Shown here: piece by piece, positions 1 to 11,165 of the stretch
Numbering within the stretch: position 1 is the first letter of the stretch
How the letters are laid out: each line of letters starts with the position of its first letter
Origin: Chrysogorgia sp. JL179-B06
Lineage: Eukaryota > Cnidaria > Anthozoa > Scleralcyonacea > Chrysogorgiidae
Direction: 5' to 3'
DNA: 64,000 nt
NCBI GenBank assembly: GCA_035772405.1
Contig: JAYKKM010000470.1
Coordinates: 62,001 to 126,000 of the forward strand
Position numbers and translations under genes: made by a program
Notes under the pieces: generated by a model
Databases searched by the model: none
What the model saw: the letters and a program-made list of their open reading frames with translations, nothing else
Told to the model about the DNA's origin: nothing

Positions 1-275
1 TCATGAACAGTTCATGAGGTTTGATGAACAACAAATTAGTTCATGAACTTTATGTTCATTATGTTGTATCGTTCATGAACGTTCATGAATATTCATAGGA
101 AATCTATTAATTATTTCATGAACTTATTATTCATGAAACTTGTTCATGAATATTTCATTAAATATAAAAATTTTGATGAACAAAAGTCACATTTAAATGA
201 CAAAATACAGTTATTCATGAAAGGTTCATAAAATTTGGTCATGAATTTTCATTGGTCGTGAACATTTCATGAAAT
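1..275. repeat. Cluster of TTCATGAA palindromes
   Basis: The first 275 bases contain about ten copies or near-copies of TTCATGAA/GTTCATGAAC, an even palindrome, at irregular spacing in AT-rich DNA. No reading frame is present. It could be a degenerate short tandem repeat or the edge of a satellite continuing outside the window. Confidence 0.6.
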
Positions 276-690
276 GTACTAATTTGATTCCACTGTAGCG
301 CAGAAACTGCGCTGTGACACAAATCCGCATGTCTTTGTTACCAGTTTTACTGTAAAATTGGTCTTCAGCTTCTTTATATTTTTGACATTTTACACAGTGA
401 GTCAGTTAACTCAGTATAGGTCTGGCTCGTGGCTATATATAGACTAGCTGCTGTAGATTCAAAAAGTCAAAACGTACCGTAATTCATTTTAGTCTACGTT
501 AAAGTGAATGAGCCGTTTAGTGCAAATACTATAGTTGTCTGATTATGAGCGCATTTTCCATTTTGACCCAATATAATTGGCAGGAAATAGCAAAAATACT
601 TTGTTGATGCTGAAGAGATAACAACTTAATCTCTTCGTTAATAGACTTGTAACAGTAGGCAGTAGCAGTTCTCGCATGACGCATCTGCGA
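276..690. other. Unassigned AT-rich sequence
   Basis: I see no gene, RNA or repeat that I can name here. It ends where homology-like coding sequence of a 5'-truncated Penelope element begins. Confidence 0.4.
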
Positions 691-708
691 TCTAAATTCC
701 GATCCCAC

Positions 709-2393
709 TCAATCTCACCAAAAATCCGTCAAAACTACCATCAAGAATTTCATCCAAGCCGGTGAATTGCCTGCCTCTGCATCTAACCTTATACTAACAA
801 CCCCCAGAACGCCTGTCATATATTTCCTACCTAAAATCCATAAACCTAACAATCCTGGCAGGCCGATTGTTTCCGCTTGTAGTTGCCCCACCGAGCTCGT
901 TTCCAGTTTTCTAGACAACGTTATGTATCCTTTGGTTAAGAAGTTGCCTTCTTATATCAAAGATACTAAACATGCCTTGCAAATTTTCGACCAGTTACGT
1001 TTCAGTAGTTCCGATAAATTTATTTTCACGATGGACGTCAAGTCCTTATACACCGTCATTCCCCATTGTGATGGCCTTGAAGCTCTGAAGTTTTTCTTTG
1101 ATCAGCGCACTAATTTAGAACCCTCCACAACCACGTTACTCCTCCGCTTAGCAGAACTAGTGCTTACCCTTAACAATTTTTCGTTTGATGGCGAACATTA
1201 TCAACAAATAAGTGGTGTTGCGATGGGCACCAAAATGGGTCCAAGCTATGCTAACTTATTTGTTGGTTATGTTGAAAAAACAGATCTTTGAACAATACAC
1301 GGGTCCCTTGCCTGATTTTTTCGGAAGATTTATCGATGACTGTTTAGGAACAGCGTCGTGTTCACGTGTCCTTTTAGAGCAGTTCATCAACTTTGTTGAT
1401 GATTTTCATCCTGCTCTGAAGTTCACGTGGGAAATCAGCGAGACCTCTGTGTCGTTCCTTGATATTTTAATTTCGATTAATGGTGATTCGCTGAAAACGT
1501 CGGTCTCGTACAAGCTTACTGACTCCCATAGTTATCTTCTATTTTCATCCTCTCATCCCAACCACACTAAGCAATCCATCCCTTACTCTCAATTCTTGCG
1601 TCTTCGCCGCTTATGTAGCGACGACCAAGATTTTCAAGTCAAATCAATGGAAATGAGATCTTTTTTTGTCCAACGTGGTTACCCTACCAACCTTTTAGAC
1701 CTCGCCGTTCAGAAAGCTTTTCTCGTCCCCCGTTTAGACGCCCTTGAACCATCTTTGGAACGAGTTTCAAACAATAAAATTCCTTTAGTTCTAACATTTC
1801 ATCCTTTCAATTTTAAAGTTAAAAATATTATTAATCGGAATTTTCACATTTTACAAAATGATCCTGAGACGTCAGCCATTTTCACCGACAACCCTTTGGT
1901 ATCTTTTCGCCGTAATAAAAACATTCGTGACTCCTTAGTACATAGTGCCCTTAAACAAAATACCTCGGCACCAGCGGGAACATTTTCTTGCGGCCGTTCC
2001 CGCTGTAACACATGCGCTTTTCTCAATCCCACTACAGTTATTACTGCCCCCAAATTCGACCACACAATCCGTCATGCTTTTTCATGCACGTCCACCAACA
2101 TAATTTATTGCATTTCTTGCGATAAATGCCCTAAAATCTACATCGGTGAAACTGGGCGACGTCTTTCAGACAGGTTTGCTGAACATCTTCGTTCCGTGAG
2201 GATCAATGATGGTGACAAACCTGTAGCCCGCCATTTCAACAGCTCCAACCATTTGGTTTCAGACATGAAAGTCTGTGCCATCCTTCCCATTTCCGGTGGC
2301 AACGATAACCGCAAGCGACAAGAAAAGCGTCTCATTTTTAAACTTGGCACCACACATCCTCTTGGTCTTAACGAACGTTTTTCTTTTATTTAA
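709..2393 (+). pseudogene. Penelope-like element 1: reverse transcriptase + GIY-YIG endonuclease, frameshifted
   Basis: Penelope-like retroelements encode a reverse transcriptase followed by a GIY-YIG endonuclease. The first frame (to 1291) carries YFLPKIHKP and GRPIVSA, then the RT motif A region MDVKSLYT and the motif B region GVAMGTKMGPSYANLF. The frame then shifts by one base near 1281-1291 and continues from about 1280 to 2393 with the catalytic FIDD (usually YxDD), SFLDI, a cysteine-rich linker (CGRSRCNTCAF) and a GIY-YIG-type module (IIYCISC, then IYIGETGRRLSDRF near 2100-2180). The N-terminal RT part is missing, so the copy is 5' truncated. With the frameshift it is unlikely to be active. 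Confidence 0.9.
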
Positions 2394-2830
2394 CTTCCTA
2401 AAAGTTTTTTATTATTTTAGTTTGCTTGGAACTTTTTATTATTAGCTTATGCACTTTCATTGCTTTTCAAGTCTTTGCTTCTATTATTATCGCCTAATCC
2501 CCTTGAATATTGGACCTGTCATTTTTCCCACCCCCTCAGTCTGCTTATTGATCGACTTTAAAAATAGCAAATGATTTAACTTTTCCCATCTCATTAATTA
2601 TTAGTTAGTTTATTTCCCGTGCATTTGATTGGCTACTTTCTACCTGTGACACCCTTTTGGCATTATATAAGCCCTATTTATTTTATTTTATCTCGTCTTA
2701 CTCTGATGAAGGGCTCCGCTCGAAACGTCAGTATCTCGTCACTAAATTCTTGGCAGTTTACCACCTTTTCACTTTGCTATATATATTCAAAACACTGTCT
2801 ACGCAGCACTCTACTTTTTTACTATAGTAC
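2394..2830 (+). mobile_element. 3' untranslated tail of Penelope-like element 1
   Basis: Non-coding sequence downstream of the endonuclease. Around 2702-2780 lies a segment beginning CTGATGAAGGGCTCCGCTC that recurs as an inverted pair at 53979-54143, so it belongs to the element's terminal region. It ends in a short TA run, as the other Penelope ends here do. Confidence 0.65.
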
Positions 2831-3186
2831 TTTATCTCTTTAATGGTTTGTTTAATCCCTATAAGAAAACAGTAAGCATCTGCAAACTGAACAGGCTATA
2901 ATTTATTGTGATCTGAAATACTGGATGTAAAATTAGAATTTTGAGATCTACGTCAACATGTAAATGCATTGTACATTATTGTATAAAAGATAAGGAACTG
3001 CAACCAGATGTTGGTGTCATCCTCATTTGGGACTTTGCCACAGTGGAATTATAAATTGATTTTGTGACATAAGATCCTATTTCAAATATCAGGCTCAAAC
3101 AGGTTCTTTTTGAGAGGGGCACAAAATCCCTAGTTTCAGCCTGAGGTTCTTATAGGTGGAAGGTTCTTCATAGCGGGTGTTTACTG
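2831..3186. other. Unassigned sequence
   Basis: No convincing gene or named repeat seen. Confidence 0.3.
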
Positions 3187-3605
3187 TATTTGTGATTGTG
3201 CGTGGGCATGCTGCAACAAAGGAGATAGTGATCTCTTAGAACGTCTTCAGCGGCGTGCTGCTCTAATTTTGAGATCATACAGTAGTGACTGTGCGCTTAC
3301 CAAGCTACGTTACATAGCAGGTGCAGGAAACATGTTCTCAAACTTGTTGAGATATGTCTCAAAAAACAGGTCCCTCAATTTTTTACTTTTACTTTTAACC
3401 GAGAACTGAAGCAGCTAGAAAGTCCTTTTATTTTAATGGTTATATTGTTTTCAATAGTTTTTATTTTATTTTAGCTTTAATTGTAGTGTTTAATTTAGAT
3501 GTTTTAACCCTTATATCTTTGTAAATTTGTACTGACTCATGGCTCTTCTTGATAACAGTTTATTTTTTACGCTGATTAGACTACCCTGATTAAATAAAGG
3601 TTTGA
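3187..3605 (+). mobile_element. LINE 3' remnant
   Basis: The stretch 3195-3330 translates to a fragment of the form CNKGDSDLLERLQRRAA followed by ILRSYSSDC. This is the motif seen after the RT domain in CR1/L2-like non-LTR elements (LERLQRRAAR). A short AT-rich 3' tail ending in AATAAAGGTTTGATTG follows. Most of the element is missing and the parts are collapsed by deletion. Confidence 0.6.
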
Positions 3606-3915
3606 TTGATATTTATTCACAAATCCCCTAAAATGACACCTTCATTTCAGGTTTGCAAAGATGGTACTGGCCCTCGTTGTGGGATTATTTTCATGCATGA
3701 CAACGTACAAGTGTAAGTATAGAAATTTTGGTTGTTGAAATTTTAGCCTAGTGGAAAGAAAGTTCGATGACGTAATCAATTTCAATGTAAAGTCAAAATA
3801 TATGGGGATTAGGGGTAAAAACCACTGATCAAAACACGAGAGAAGTGTAGGGCAAACGTATTCAATCATTTTTATAAAATAATTCAGAAATAAGTGCTTA
3901 TACTTTGAATAATTA

Positions 3916-4159
<244 letters not shown>

Positions 4160-4310
4160 AGCGCTCTACAGGATAAACCATTGTCGCTTACGCATTGTGC
4201 GCACGCTCACTGCTTGCAGTTTGAGCGCTCTGGCATGGTTTTTGATGTCCCACATTTTGTGTGCATCAAGGGTGACTGTAAATAGCAGTCATCTTCATCC
4301 TGCTCATCAG

Positions 4311-4358
4311 CACTACACTGATGAGGCCCAAAAGGCCGAAACGGTACCGTCTGTAGTT
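4311..4358 (+). ncRNA. Hammerhead ribozyme (class 1), copy 1
   Basis: All core elements are present in order: CTGATGAG at 4318, a GGCC/GGCC stem II with a CAAAA loop, GAAA, a self-complementary stem III (ACGGTACCGT) and the cleavage triplet GTC ending at 4351. Stem I closes with CTACA (4313-4317) pairing TGTAG (4352-4356). Hammerheads in Penelope-like terminal repeats are established for the family. I see no core mutation, so self-cleavage is expected. Confidence 0.88.
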
Positions 4359-4518
4359 AGATATCGCTCTATGACCTTTAGGTCATATTGAGCGCTCTAC
4401 AGGATGAACCATTGTCGCTTACGCATTGTGCGCACGCTCACTGCTTGCAGTTTGAGCGCTCTGGCATGGTTTTTGATGTCCCACTGTAAATAGCAGTCAT
4501 CTTCATCCTGCTCATCAG

Positions 4519-4565
4519 CACTACACTGATGAGGCCCAAAAGGCCGAAACGGTACCGTCTGTATA
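4519..4565 (+). ncRNA. Hammerhead ribozyme (class 1), copy 2
   Basis: Same core, stem II and stem III as the copy at 4311. Stem I is shortened because the 3' side runs directly into an (AT)n tract (TGTAT instead of TGTAG). Confidence 0.85.
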
Positions 4566-4581
4566 TATATATATATATAAT

Positions 4582-4854
4582 CATACTAATTCTTTTAGAA
4601 ACGTTAAGCATAAGAATTCTACCGCACTCAGCAAATACGTTTGGCTTTTAAAGGAATCAAACGTGCAATATTCAATGAAGTGGAAAATCATCAAAAAATG
4701 CAAGAGTTATTCGAACAAAACTAAGCGATGCAACCTATGCCTACATGAAAAGTTTATAATTATTTATTATGCGCAACTCAGCTCCTTGAACTCTAGAAAC
4801 GAACTATTGTCAGCCTGTAGACACAGGAAAAACTTCCTGCTTTGCAACCAATAG
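4582..4854 (+). pseudogene. Penelope-like element 2: end of GIY-YIG endonuclease, copy A
   Basis: An open frame covers only the C-terminal part of the endonuclease. It starts at HTNSF and includes the conserved ALSKYVW, KRCNLCLHEKF and SACRHRKNF segments, which also appear in the Penelope copies at 50.8, 57.3 and 58.4 kb. The RT and the start of the GIY-YIG domain are absent. Confidence 0.8.
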
Positions 4855-5000
4855 CTAACCTATGTAATATATAATACAACAGGAAAAACTTCCTGCTTTG
4901 CAACCAATAGCTAACCTATGTAATATATAATACTATTTCTATGACGCCAAACATGTATATATAATATCTCAAGTTTCCTAAGCATAACATCAAACGCGAT

Positions 5001-5056
5001 TTCACCTGATGAGTGTGGTAAGCTTTGCTTGCCATACGAAACAAATTTGTAGTGAA
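5001..5056 (+). ncRNA. Hammerhead ribozyme (class 2), copy 1
   Basis: CTGATGAG (5006-5013), an 11-bp stem II with G-U wobbles (GTGTGGTAAGC / GCTTGCCATAC), GAAA, the palindromic stem III ACAAATTTGT and a GTA cleavage triplet ending at 5051. Stem I is TTCAC (5001-5005) with GTGAA (5052-5056). This differs in sequence from class 1 within the same element, so one unit carries two ribozyme families. Confidence 0.85.
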
Positions 5057-5095
5057 TAAATGTTTAAATGAAGTGACTCAAGTTTGTCTTCTTTG

Positions 5096-5291
<196 letters not shown>

Positions 5292-5442
5292 AGCGCTCTA
5301 CAGGATAAACCATTGTCGCTTACGCATTGTGCGCACGCTCACTGCTTGCAGTTTGAGCGCTCTGGCATGGTTTTTGATGTCCCACATTTTGTGTGCATCA
5401 AGGGTGACTGTAAATAGCAGTCATCTTCATCCTGCTCATCAG

Positions 5443-5490
5443 CACTACACTGATGAGGCCCAAAAGGCCGAAACGGTACCGTCTGTAGTT
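5443..5490 (+). ncRNA. Hammerhead ribozyme (class 1), copy 3
   Basis: Identical in core and stems to the copy at 4311. CTGATGAG starts at 5450, the GTC triplet ends at 5483, and stem I CTACA/TGTAG is intact. Confidence 0.88.
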
Positions 5491-5650
5491 AGATATCGCT
5501 CTATGACCTTTAGGTCATATTGAGCGCTCTACAGGATGAACCATTGTCGCTTACGCATTGTGCGCACGCTCACTGCTTGCAGTTTGAGCGCTCTGGCATG
5601 GTTTTTGATGTCCCACTGTAAATAGCAGTCATCTTCATCCTGCTCATCAG

Positions 5651-5697
5651 CACTACACTGATGAGGCCCAAAAGGCCGAAACGGTACCGTCTGTATA
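5651..5697 (+). ncRNA. Hammerhead ribozyme (class 1), copy 4
   Basis: Same as the copy at 4519: complete core with stem I truncated by the adjoining (AT)n tract. Confidence 0.85.
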
Positions 5698-5711
5698 TAT
5701 ATATATATAAT

Positions 5712-5990
5712 CATACTAATTCTTTTAGAAACGTTAAGCATAAGAATTCTACCGCACTCAGCAAATACGTTTGGCTTTTAAAGGAATCAAACGTGCAATA
5801 TTCAATGAAGTGGAAAATCATCAAAAAATGCAAGAGTTATTCGAACAAAACTAAGCGATGCAACCTATGCCTACATGAAAAGTTTATAATTATTTATTAT
5901 GCGCAACTCAGCTCCTTGAACTCTATAGAAACGAACTATTGTCAGCCTGTAGACACAGGAAAAACTTCCTGCTTTGCAACCAATAGCTAA
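5712..5990 (+). pseudogene. Penelope-like element 2: end of GIY-YIG endonuclease, copy B
   Basis: Same C-terminal endonuclease stretch as at 4582. A two-base insertion near 5924 (TCTATAGAAACG versus TCTAGAAACG in copy A) shifts the frame and removes the conserved SACRHRKN segment, so this copy is more damaged than copy A. Confidence 0.78.
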
Positions 5991-6074
5991 CCTATGTAAT
6001 ATAATACTATTTCTATGACGCCAAACATGTATATATAATATCTCAAGTTTCCTAAGCATAACATCAAACGCGAT

Positions 6075-6130
6075 TTCACCTGATGAGTGTGGTAAGCTTT
6101 GCTTGCCATACGAAACAAATTTGTAGTGAA
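6075..6130 (+). ncRNA. Hammerhead ribozyme (class 2), copy 2
   Basis: Same sequence and predicted fold as at 5001: CTGATGAG at 6080, GTA triplet ending at 6125, stem I TTCAC/GTGAA. Confidence 0.85.
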
Positions 6131-6167
6131 TAAATGTTTAAATGAAGTGACTCAAGTTTGTCTTCTT

Positions 6168-6330
<163 letters not shown>

Positions 6331-6383
6331 TATCCCGGCATTACCACCATATATACAGAACTCGTGACTAGGCTCTCGGCAAC

Positions 6384-6560
6384 GGCTTCCGTAGCTCAGT
6401 GGTCAGAGCACTGCACTAGCAATCGCAGAGTCGCGGGTTCAATTCCAGCCGGAAGGCCGCTAAGTTGCATTTTTCGCAACTGGTCCCGGTTTGGTCTTAA
6501 AATGTATGTATTCCAACACTCGAAATTTTCCTTCACCATTAATCCTTTCAACATATATAT
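6384..6560 (+). mobile_element. tRNA-derived SINE
   Basis: The head resembles a tRNA. It has GTAGCTCAGTGGTCAGAGCA (box A/D arm), an anticodon-arm-like stem and GGGTTCAATTCC (box B), followed by an unrelated tail ending in (TA)n. The anticodon loop is oversized and the acceptor stem has a bulge, so this is a SINE rather than a working tRNA gene. Confidence 0.7.
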
Positions 6561-6572
6561 ATATATATATAA

Positions 6573-6616
6573 CTACAGATGGTACCGTTTCGGCCTTTTG
6601 GGCCTCATCAATGTAG
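6573..6616 (-). ncRNA. Decayed class 1 hammerhead ribozyme
   Basis: Reverse-strand copy of the class 1 sequence. The core C of CTGATGAG is changed to T and the stem III base before the cleavage triplet is changed (ATC instead of GTC). It is probably inactive. The class 1 copies at 4.3-5.7 kb are the intact comparison. Confidence 0.7.
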
Positions 6617-6907
6617 TGCTGATAGTAGTGCTGTAGTGCATATATATATATATATCGCTTTTGATTTTGATTTAATACAAGTTCTCATTAGTTACTGACG
6701 TCATTCCGGTCTTCGTAGCCTGATGGAGACCGGAAAGCTGACCAATCACAGCGTGTATTTTATAAATCAACTTGGAACTCAACATTGTCCCCATAATAAG
6801 AGCCTGGGTACGAGCTTACTCTAGCCCCCTTCAAATATCAAGTTGTAATTTCCATTACTAGAATCATAACTAATTATCCATTTCTTAATGAACATATAAC
6901 GGCACAG

Positions 6908-6988
6908 AAAGGATGGCGAACTTGATGTAAAACATCTTGAAAAGTACAACAGTTGGAACAATACTGTTTATCAAGAATACCTAAAAAG
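6908..6988 (+). CDS. Host gene exon (ZZEF1-like), candidate
   Basis: An 81-base open stretch between a CAG acceptor and a GTAAG donor, reading KDGELDVKHLEKYNSWNN and onward. It ends in phase 2, which matches the one-base entry of the next candidate exon at 9906. The charged, helical content is compatible with an EF-hand-type region, but homology is not obvious. Confidence 0.5.
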
Positions 6989-7157
6989 GTAAGGGCAGGT
7001 ACTTCATGTATGCTAGTGTGATAAGTGGTTATCATATACTACGCATGATACTCAGTTGAATAAAAAACGTGAAAGCAATGAATTGTGGGTATATCGGTCA
7101 GTTTTTAAATAGACACGTTCGATAATTACGTCACGATTCGTGAAAACGAGGCTCGAG

Positions 7158-7380
7158 GACCAAGTTTTAATTTTAAAGTGCCTATAACGTCAAAAAAATT
7201 GTTTTATTTGGAAGAACTTTTAAAATGATAAAGTAACTTCTTTTGAAGTTAGAAGAATATTTCAGTTTGTTTGATATACAAATGTAATAATAATAATAAT
7301 AATATGGAATTTCGTCACACATACATAATGACTTATCAGAGAATGTTATATATCTTTGCTAAAGTGTGAATAACATGTTA
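7158..7380 (+). repeat. Solo arm of a dispersed DNA-transposon inverted repeat
   Basis: Closely resembles 10966-11165 and, on the opposite strand, 29855-30045. Shared blocks include AAAGTGCC, TTTGGAAGAAC and CAGTTTGTTTGATATACAAATG. It is interrupted by a short (AAT)n run. It is probably one end of an element whose other end is lost. Confidence 0.55.
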
Positions 7381-7659
7381 TACTGGGTATGAGCAATAAC
7401 ATTCAAAGTTGCAAAATGAGAACCAAAATAAAATAGCTTCCGTCATTGTGTTAAAATGATCGTATATATACGTATATAAGTCAAAAACTCTAAGGATTTC
7501 AGATCAAGATACGGATACGCTTTCATACTAATGCCATAATTTATTCCAAAACGGTAATTTATTCAAAAAGGGTAAAGTTTTTATCGTGATTTCTTTTAGC
7601 TGTAAAGCACAGTAACCCATGACATGCAAGATTAGAATGCGTTCGACGAAAGAGAGGAT

Positions 7660-8300
7660 TTAATATAGTCAAACACATATATGGAAAAAGTGACTGCCCC
7701 CAACCGGGAATCGAACCCTGGTCTCCGAATCAACGTTTCGGCGCTCTAACTTTGAGCTATTGAGACAAGGTCAGAACAGTCAGTGATTTCTCCATTTAAA
7801 TATTAAATTCGTTGCTTTCACTCGACACCAACAGGCAGACATCGCATCTAACCATAACGTGGAGCAAGGCCTCTCGAGAATACTTCCCAAAGTAGCGAAG
7901 CGATACACAACTTCTTTTATACAGAGGGCTTTAAGAATAATAATTAACACTAGAGATTTGGGGCAGTCACTTTTTCCATATATGTATTTGACTATATTAA
8001 ATCCTCTCTAATATTAATTATTATTCTTAAAGCCCTCTGTATACAAGAAGTTGTGTATCGCTTCGCTACTTTGGGATGTGCGCACGAGAGGCCTTGCTCC
8101 ACGTTATGGTTAGATGCGATGTCTGTCTGATGGTGTCAGGTGTCGAGTGAAAGCGGCGAAGTTAATATATATATGGAGAAATCACTGACTGTTCTGACTG
8201 TGTCTCAAAGGTTAGAGCGCCGAAACGTTAATTCGGAGACCAGTGTTCGATTCCCGATTGGGGCAGTCATATATGTATTACATATATGTATTTGACTATA
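7660..8300. mobile_element. Inverted pair of tRNA-derived SINE-like repeats
   Basis: Two arms of about 290 bases face each other. Each holds a tRNA-Asn-like head: on the minus strand near 7695-7775 with a perfect 5-bp anticodon stem CCGAA/TTCGG and box B GGTTCGATTCC, and on the plus strand near 8195-8275. A third partial copy of the arm end lies at 7955-8012. The plus-strand head has lost part of its D arm. I call these SINE-derived, not tRNA genes. Confidence 0.6.
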
Positions 8301-9157
8301 TTAGTAATTCTGATACGCAGGGGGAAAACAAGCAATATATGTCATTTACCGTCTGCAGGGAGGTCCGTGTGGAGAAATATTTCCTGAGGTATTTCTGAGA
8401 GAAATATTTCTCAAAAATGGTCACAGGCCGAGGGACGTTTTTGAGGCCAAGGGAAATATTTCTCCATACGGATCCACCAAAACGGTAAATTATTTATTCA
8501 TTTGTTTCCTTAATATACTGGCTTGTTTTTTGGTCATCATCGGTATTTCTAGTCAGTGGACAAAAAAGGAAAGTCTGTGCTTTTATCTTCGTCAAAGGAA
8601 ATTGAGAGTTAAATCTCTTTTCGGTTTAAAAATATTCACTTATATGTCTTTCAACGTGTTCAACCTCATTTGAGTTCATTTTCAAATGTTTTTAGAATAT
8701 TTTACGGCTTATAAAACGCATTTAAAACTGAAATTATGTCGAGCTATATTGGCTCATACGGACAGCTCGTTAGCCAATCAGAAAGCAGGATTTAGTAGGA
8801 TACGGACCAGAAAAAGTAAAAGCAAATATGCTCTATATCGTCTGTATCTCAGCATTCTTGTCAAAGTCGAAGTTTTACAACGCATAAATCCTGAGCTATG
8901 GCAAATTGTCGTAACATAACGGAAAAAAGCTCTACTTGCTTTATTAGGAATTCCCAAAGGATGAAAAAAGGAACGGTTGTGGCAAACAGGAAGCCGAGCT
9001 AAACGTTATGTAATGAGCTTGTACCGCTTCACGCTCGTTGCGTCATTGCGGTGGCTCTGGTTGAGTCCTTCATATCCAGAAAAACTCCTGAAATATCTCC
9101 TAAGTAACATGATTACCATGTTTGTTAGTAACATGTTACCTCCTTAGTTACACTTAA
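8301..9157. other. Unassigned intronic sequence
   Basis: It holds a short local inverted repeat near 8355-8475 (GGAGAAATATTTC on both strands) and otherwise nothing I can name. The 77-residue open frame here has no recognisable features. Confidence 0.35.
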
Positions 9158-9637
9158 AGGACATTGGCAACAAAAGTTAAGTGTATCTTATATGAAAGAA
9201 CTCGTAAAATGATAGAGTAACACCTTTTACAACTTTTCCGTATTTTTACTTCGTTTTTGAAATATTTCCGTTTGTTTGATATGTAGATGAGATGGTCTCT
9301 GACGTCATGTGCAGGGTAGAGAATTTTCACTCATTAAAAATGTCTTTTATCTCAGTGATTGCTAAGTTCACAACGTTCATTATCACGAGGAGTTATTATA
9401 CGCACATTTTCAAGTAAATTTGTGGAACAAACTTGATGCAACTAATATTTTAATGAGTGAAAATTCTCTACCCTGCACATGACGTCAAAGACCATCTCAT
9501 TTACATATCATTGATATCAAACAAACTGAAATATTTCAAAAACGAAGTAAAATACGGAAAAGTTGTAAAAGGTGTTACTCTATCATTTTACGACTTCTTT
9601 CATATTAGACAAACTTAATTTTTGTTGCCAATGTCCT
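9158..9637. mobile_element. Fold-back MITE with TTAA target duplication
   Basis: Arms of about 190 bases begin AGGACATTGGCAAC on each strand and are flanked by TTAA on both sides (9154-9157 and 9638-9641). The short unique centre has no open frame. TTAA duplications are typical of piggyBac-type transposition, so this is probably a non-autonomous relative. Confidence 0.75.
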
Positions 9638-9905
9638 TTAATAAACTAAAGTTATCAAAATTAAGCGGCAACGCTACACCCCCCTTATTCCATATTTGTT
9701 TATAAATTTAAAATTAAACGGTCATCGAGCCTCGTTTTCATGAATCGTGACGTAATTATTGAAAGCGTCTATTGTATGACTATGAAAGTAAGATAGTTGA
9801 AACCAAAAAATGATTAATATGCATAATTTCACAATGTTCAAGTAACGAAACTGTCGTAAAATAAGATTAAACTACATCAACAATAACAATCTTTATCGTC
9901 GTCAG

Positions 9906-9968
9906 TACTCAACGACGCCAACCAGAAGAAGATGAACCTGTTGCTTTTTTTACCATGGACAGCGAATG
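9906..9968 (+). CDS. Host gene exon (ZZEF1-like), candidate
   Basis: Flanked by a CAG acceptor and a GTAAGT donor. Read in the phase left by the exon at 6908 it gives an acidic peptide (RRQPEEDEPVAFFTMDSE) with no stop. Its end phase does not fit the exon at 10797 directly, so an exon is missing between them or a boundary is wrong. Confidence 0.4.
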
Positions 9969-10162
9969 GTAAGTATATATATCCTTTTCTCAATTTTTTA
10001 TGATATTTTCTTTGATACTATGTCACTCAATGTAATTACTGTTACTCAATGCAATTACTGTTACAGTGTTACTTAGGAAATTTTTTCTCTCCAGCCATAT
10101 TGATATTCCGCTTGATAAAGTATCTATAGGAAAGGTAATGTAGCTAATTAGGGTTTTGTAGC

Positions 10163-10690
10163 TCATCGTCATTATCATCATCACCAATATCTTCACTATT
10201 ATCATCATCATCATCGTCACCACCATCATCACAATTATCATTATTACCATCACCATCAGAACCATCATCATCTTAACCACCATAATCACATCAATCACCA
10301 TAATCAGCACCACCATCACAATTATCATCATCATCACCACCATTATCACAATCGTTATTACCACCATCAGAACAATCATCATTATCTTAACCACCATCAT
10401 CATATTACCATCATCATAATCATCACCACCATCACCACCATAATAATCACCACCATCATCATCATCACCACCCTACACCATCACCACCATCATCATTATC
10501 ATCAGCACCATCATCATTGCTACTATCATCATCACCACCACCACCATCGTCGTCACCACCACCATCGTCGTCACCACCACCATCATCGTCATCACCACCG
10601 TCATCACCACCACCATCATCACCACCACCATCGTCACCATCACATCACCACCACCATCATCACAATAATTATCAATCATCACAATCACCA
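10163..10690. repeat. (CAT/CAC)n trinucleotide microsatellite
   Basis: About 530 bases of degenerate CAT, CAC and CGT triplets, read as TCATCACCACC runs. Long open frames on both strands are composition artefacts (Met/Val/Ile or Ser/Pro runs). Confidence 0.95.
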
Positions 10691-10796
10691 TTACAATCAT
10701 CAAGCTCAAGTTTAGGCTTAGTACTCGTCGTCATCATCATTGTCATCATTATGATGATAATAATCATAATTTAGTCTATTGTATTTTTTTGTTTAG

Positions 10797-10916
10797 GTTA
10801 TCATCATCAAGTTCATGGGTGCTAGAGATGAAACTGCTGAACGCTTGGGAATTCTTGGAATTCAATTTTACGGTTATGAGAAAACGTCAGACGAGATTCA
10901 GGATAGCAAGAACTGG
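10797..10916 (+). CDS. Host gene exon (ZZEF1-like), DOC-like segment
   Basis: A 120-base exon with TTTAG acceptor and GTATTC donor encodes 40 residues in phase 0, including IIIKFMGARDETAERLGI followed by QFYGYEK. ZZEF1 proteins carry a DOC/APC10 domain near the N-terminus, and this segment fits its later strands by pattern. It is in phase with the exon at 30113, the Polinton lying in the intron between them. Confidence 0.65.
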
Positions 10917-10965
10917 GTATTCGTCACATTACATAATTTGAAATAGTTTTTATTTGACGACAAAA

Positions 10966-11165
10966 TCACTTTAGTGCCTCTAACCTCAACATTTTTTATT
11001 GTCTTATTTAGAAGGACTTTTAATATGATAAGCTTCTTTTGAAGATTTTCGTTTCTTCGCTTTCTTTTTGAGATATATCAGTTTGTTTGATATGCAAATG
11101 TCCGGAATTTACGTCGCACATGCATAATGAGTTATTGGAGAAATGTGTGTATCTCTTTCATTCTC
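10966..11165 (+). repeat. Left inverted repeat of an older DNA transposon
   Basis: Matches the reverse complement of 29855-30045 over most of its length, sharing TATTGTCTTATTT, GATATATCAGTTT and ATGCAAATGTCCGGAATTTACG. The pair brackets the Polinton and the ORF it interrupts, which suggests the Polinton landed inside this element. Confidence 0.65.

Noticed and set aside
2702..2735. Canonical hammerhead in Penelope element 1
   Set aside because: CTGATGA and GAAAC are present, but stem II is not properly closed and there is no stem III between GAAAC and GTC.
6384..6460. Functional tRNA gene (also at 7695, 40900, 61490)
   Set aside because: Mispaired acceptor stems, oversized anticodon loops and attached unrelated tails fit SINEs instead.
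10023..10774. Met/Val/Ile-rich and Ser/Pro-rich proteins
   Set aside because: Composition artefacts of the CAT/CAC microsatellite.
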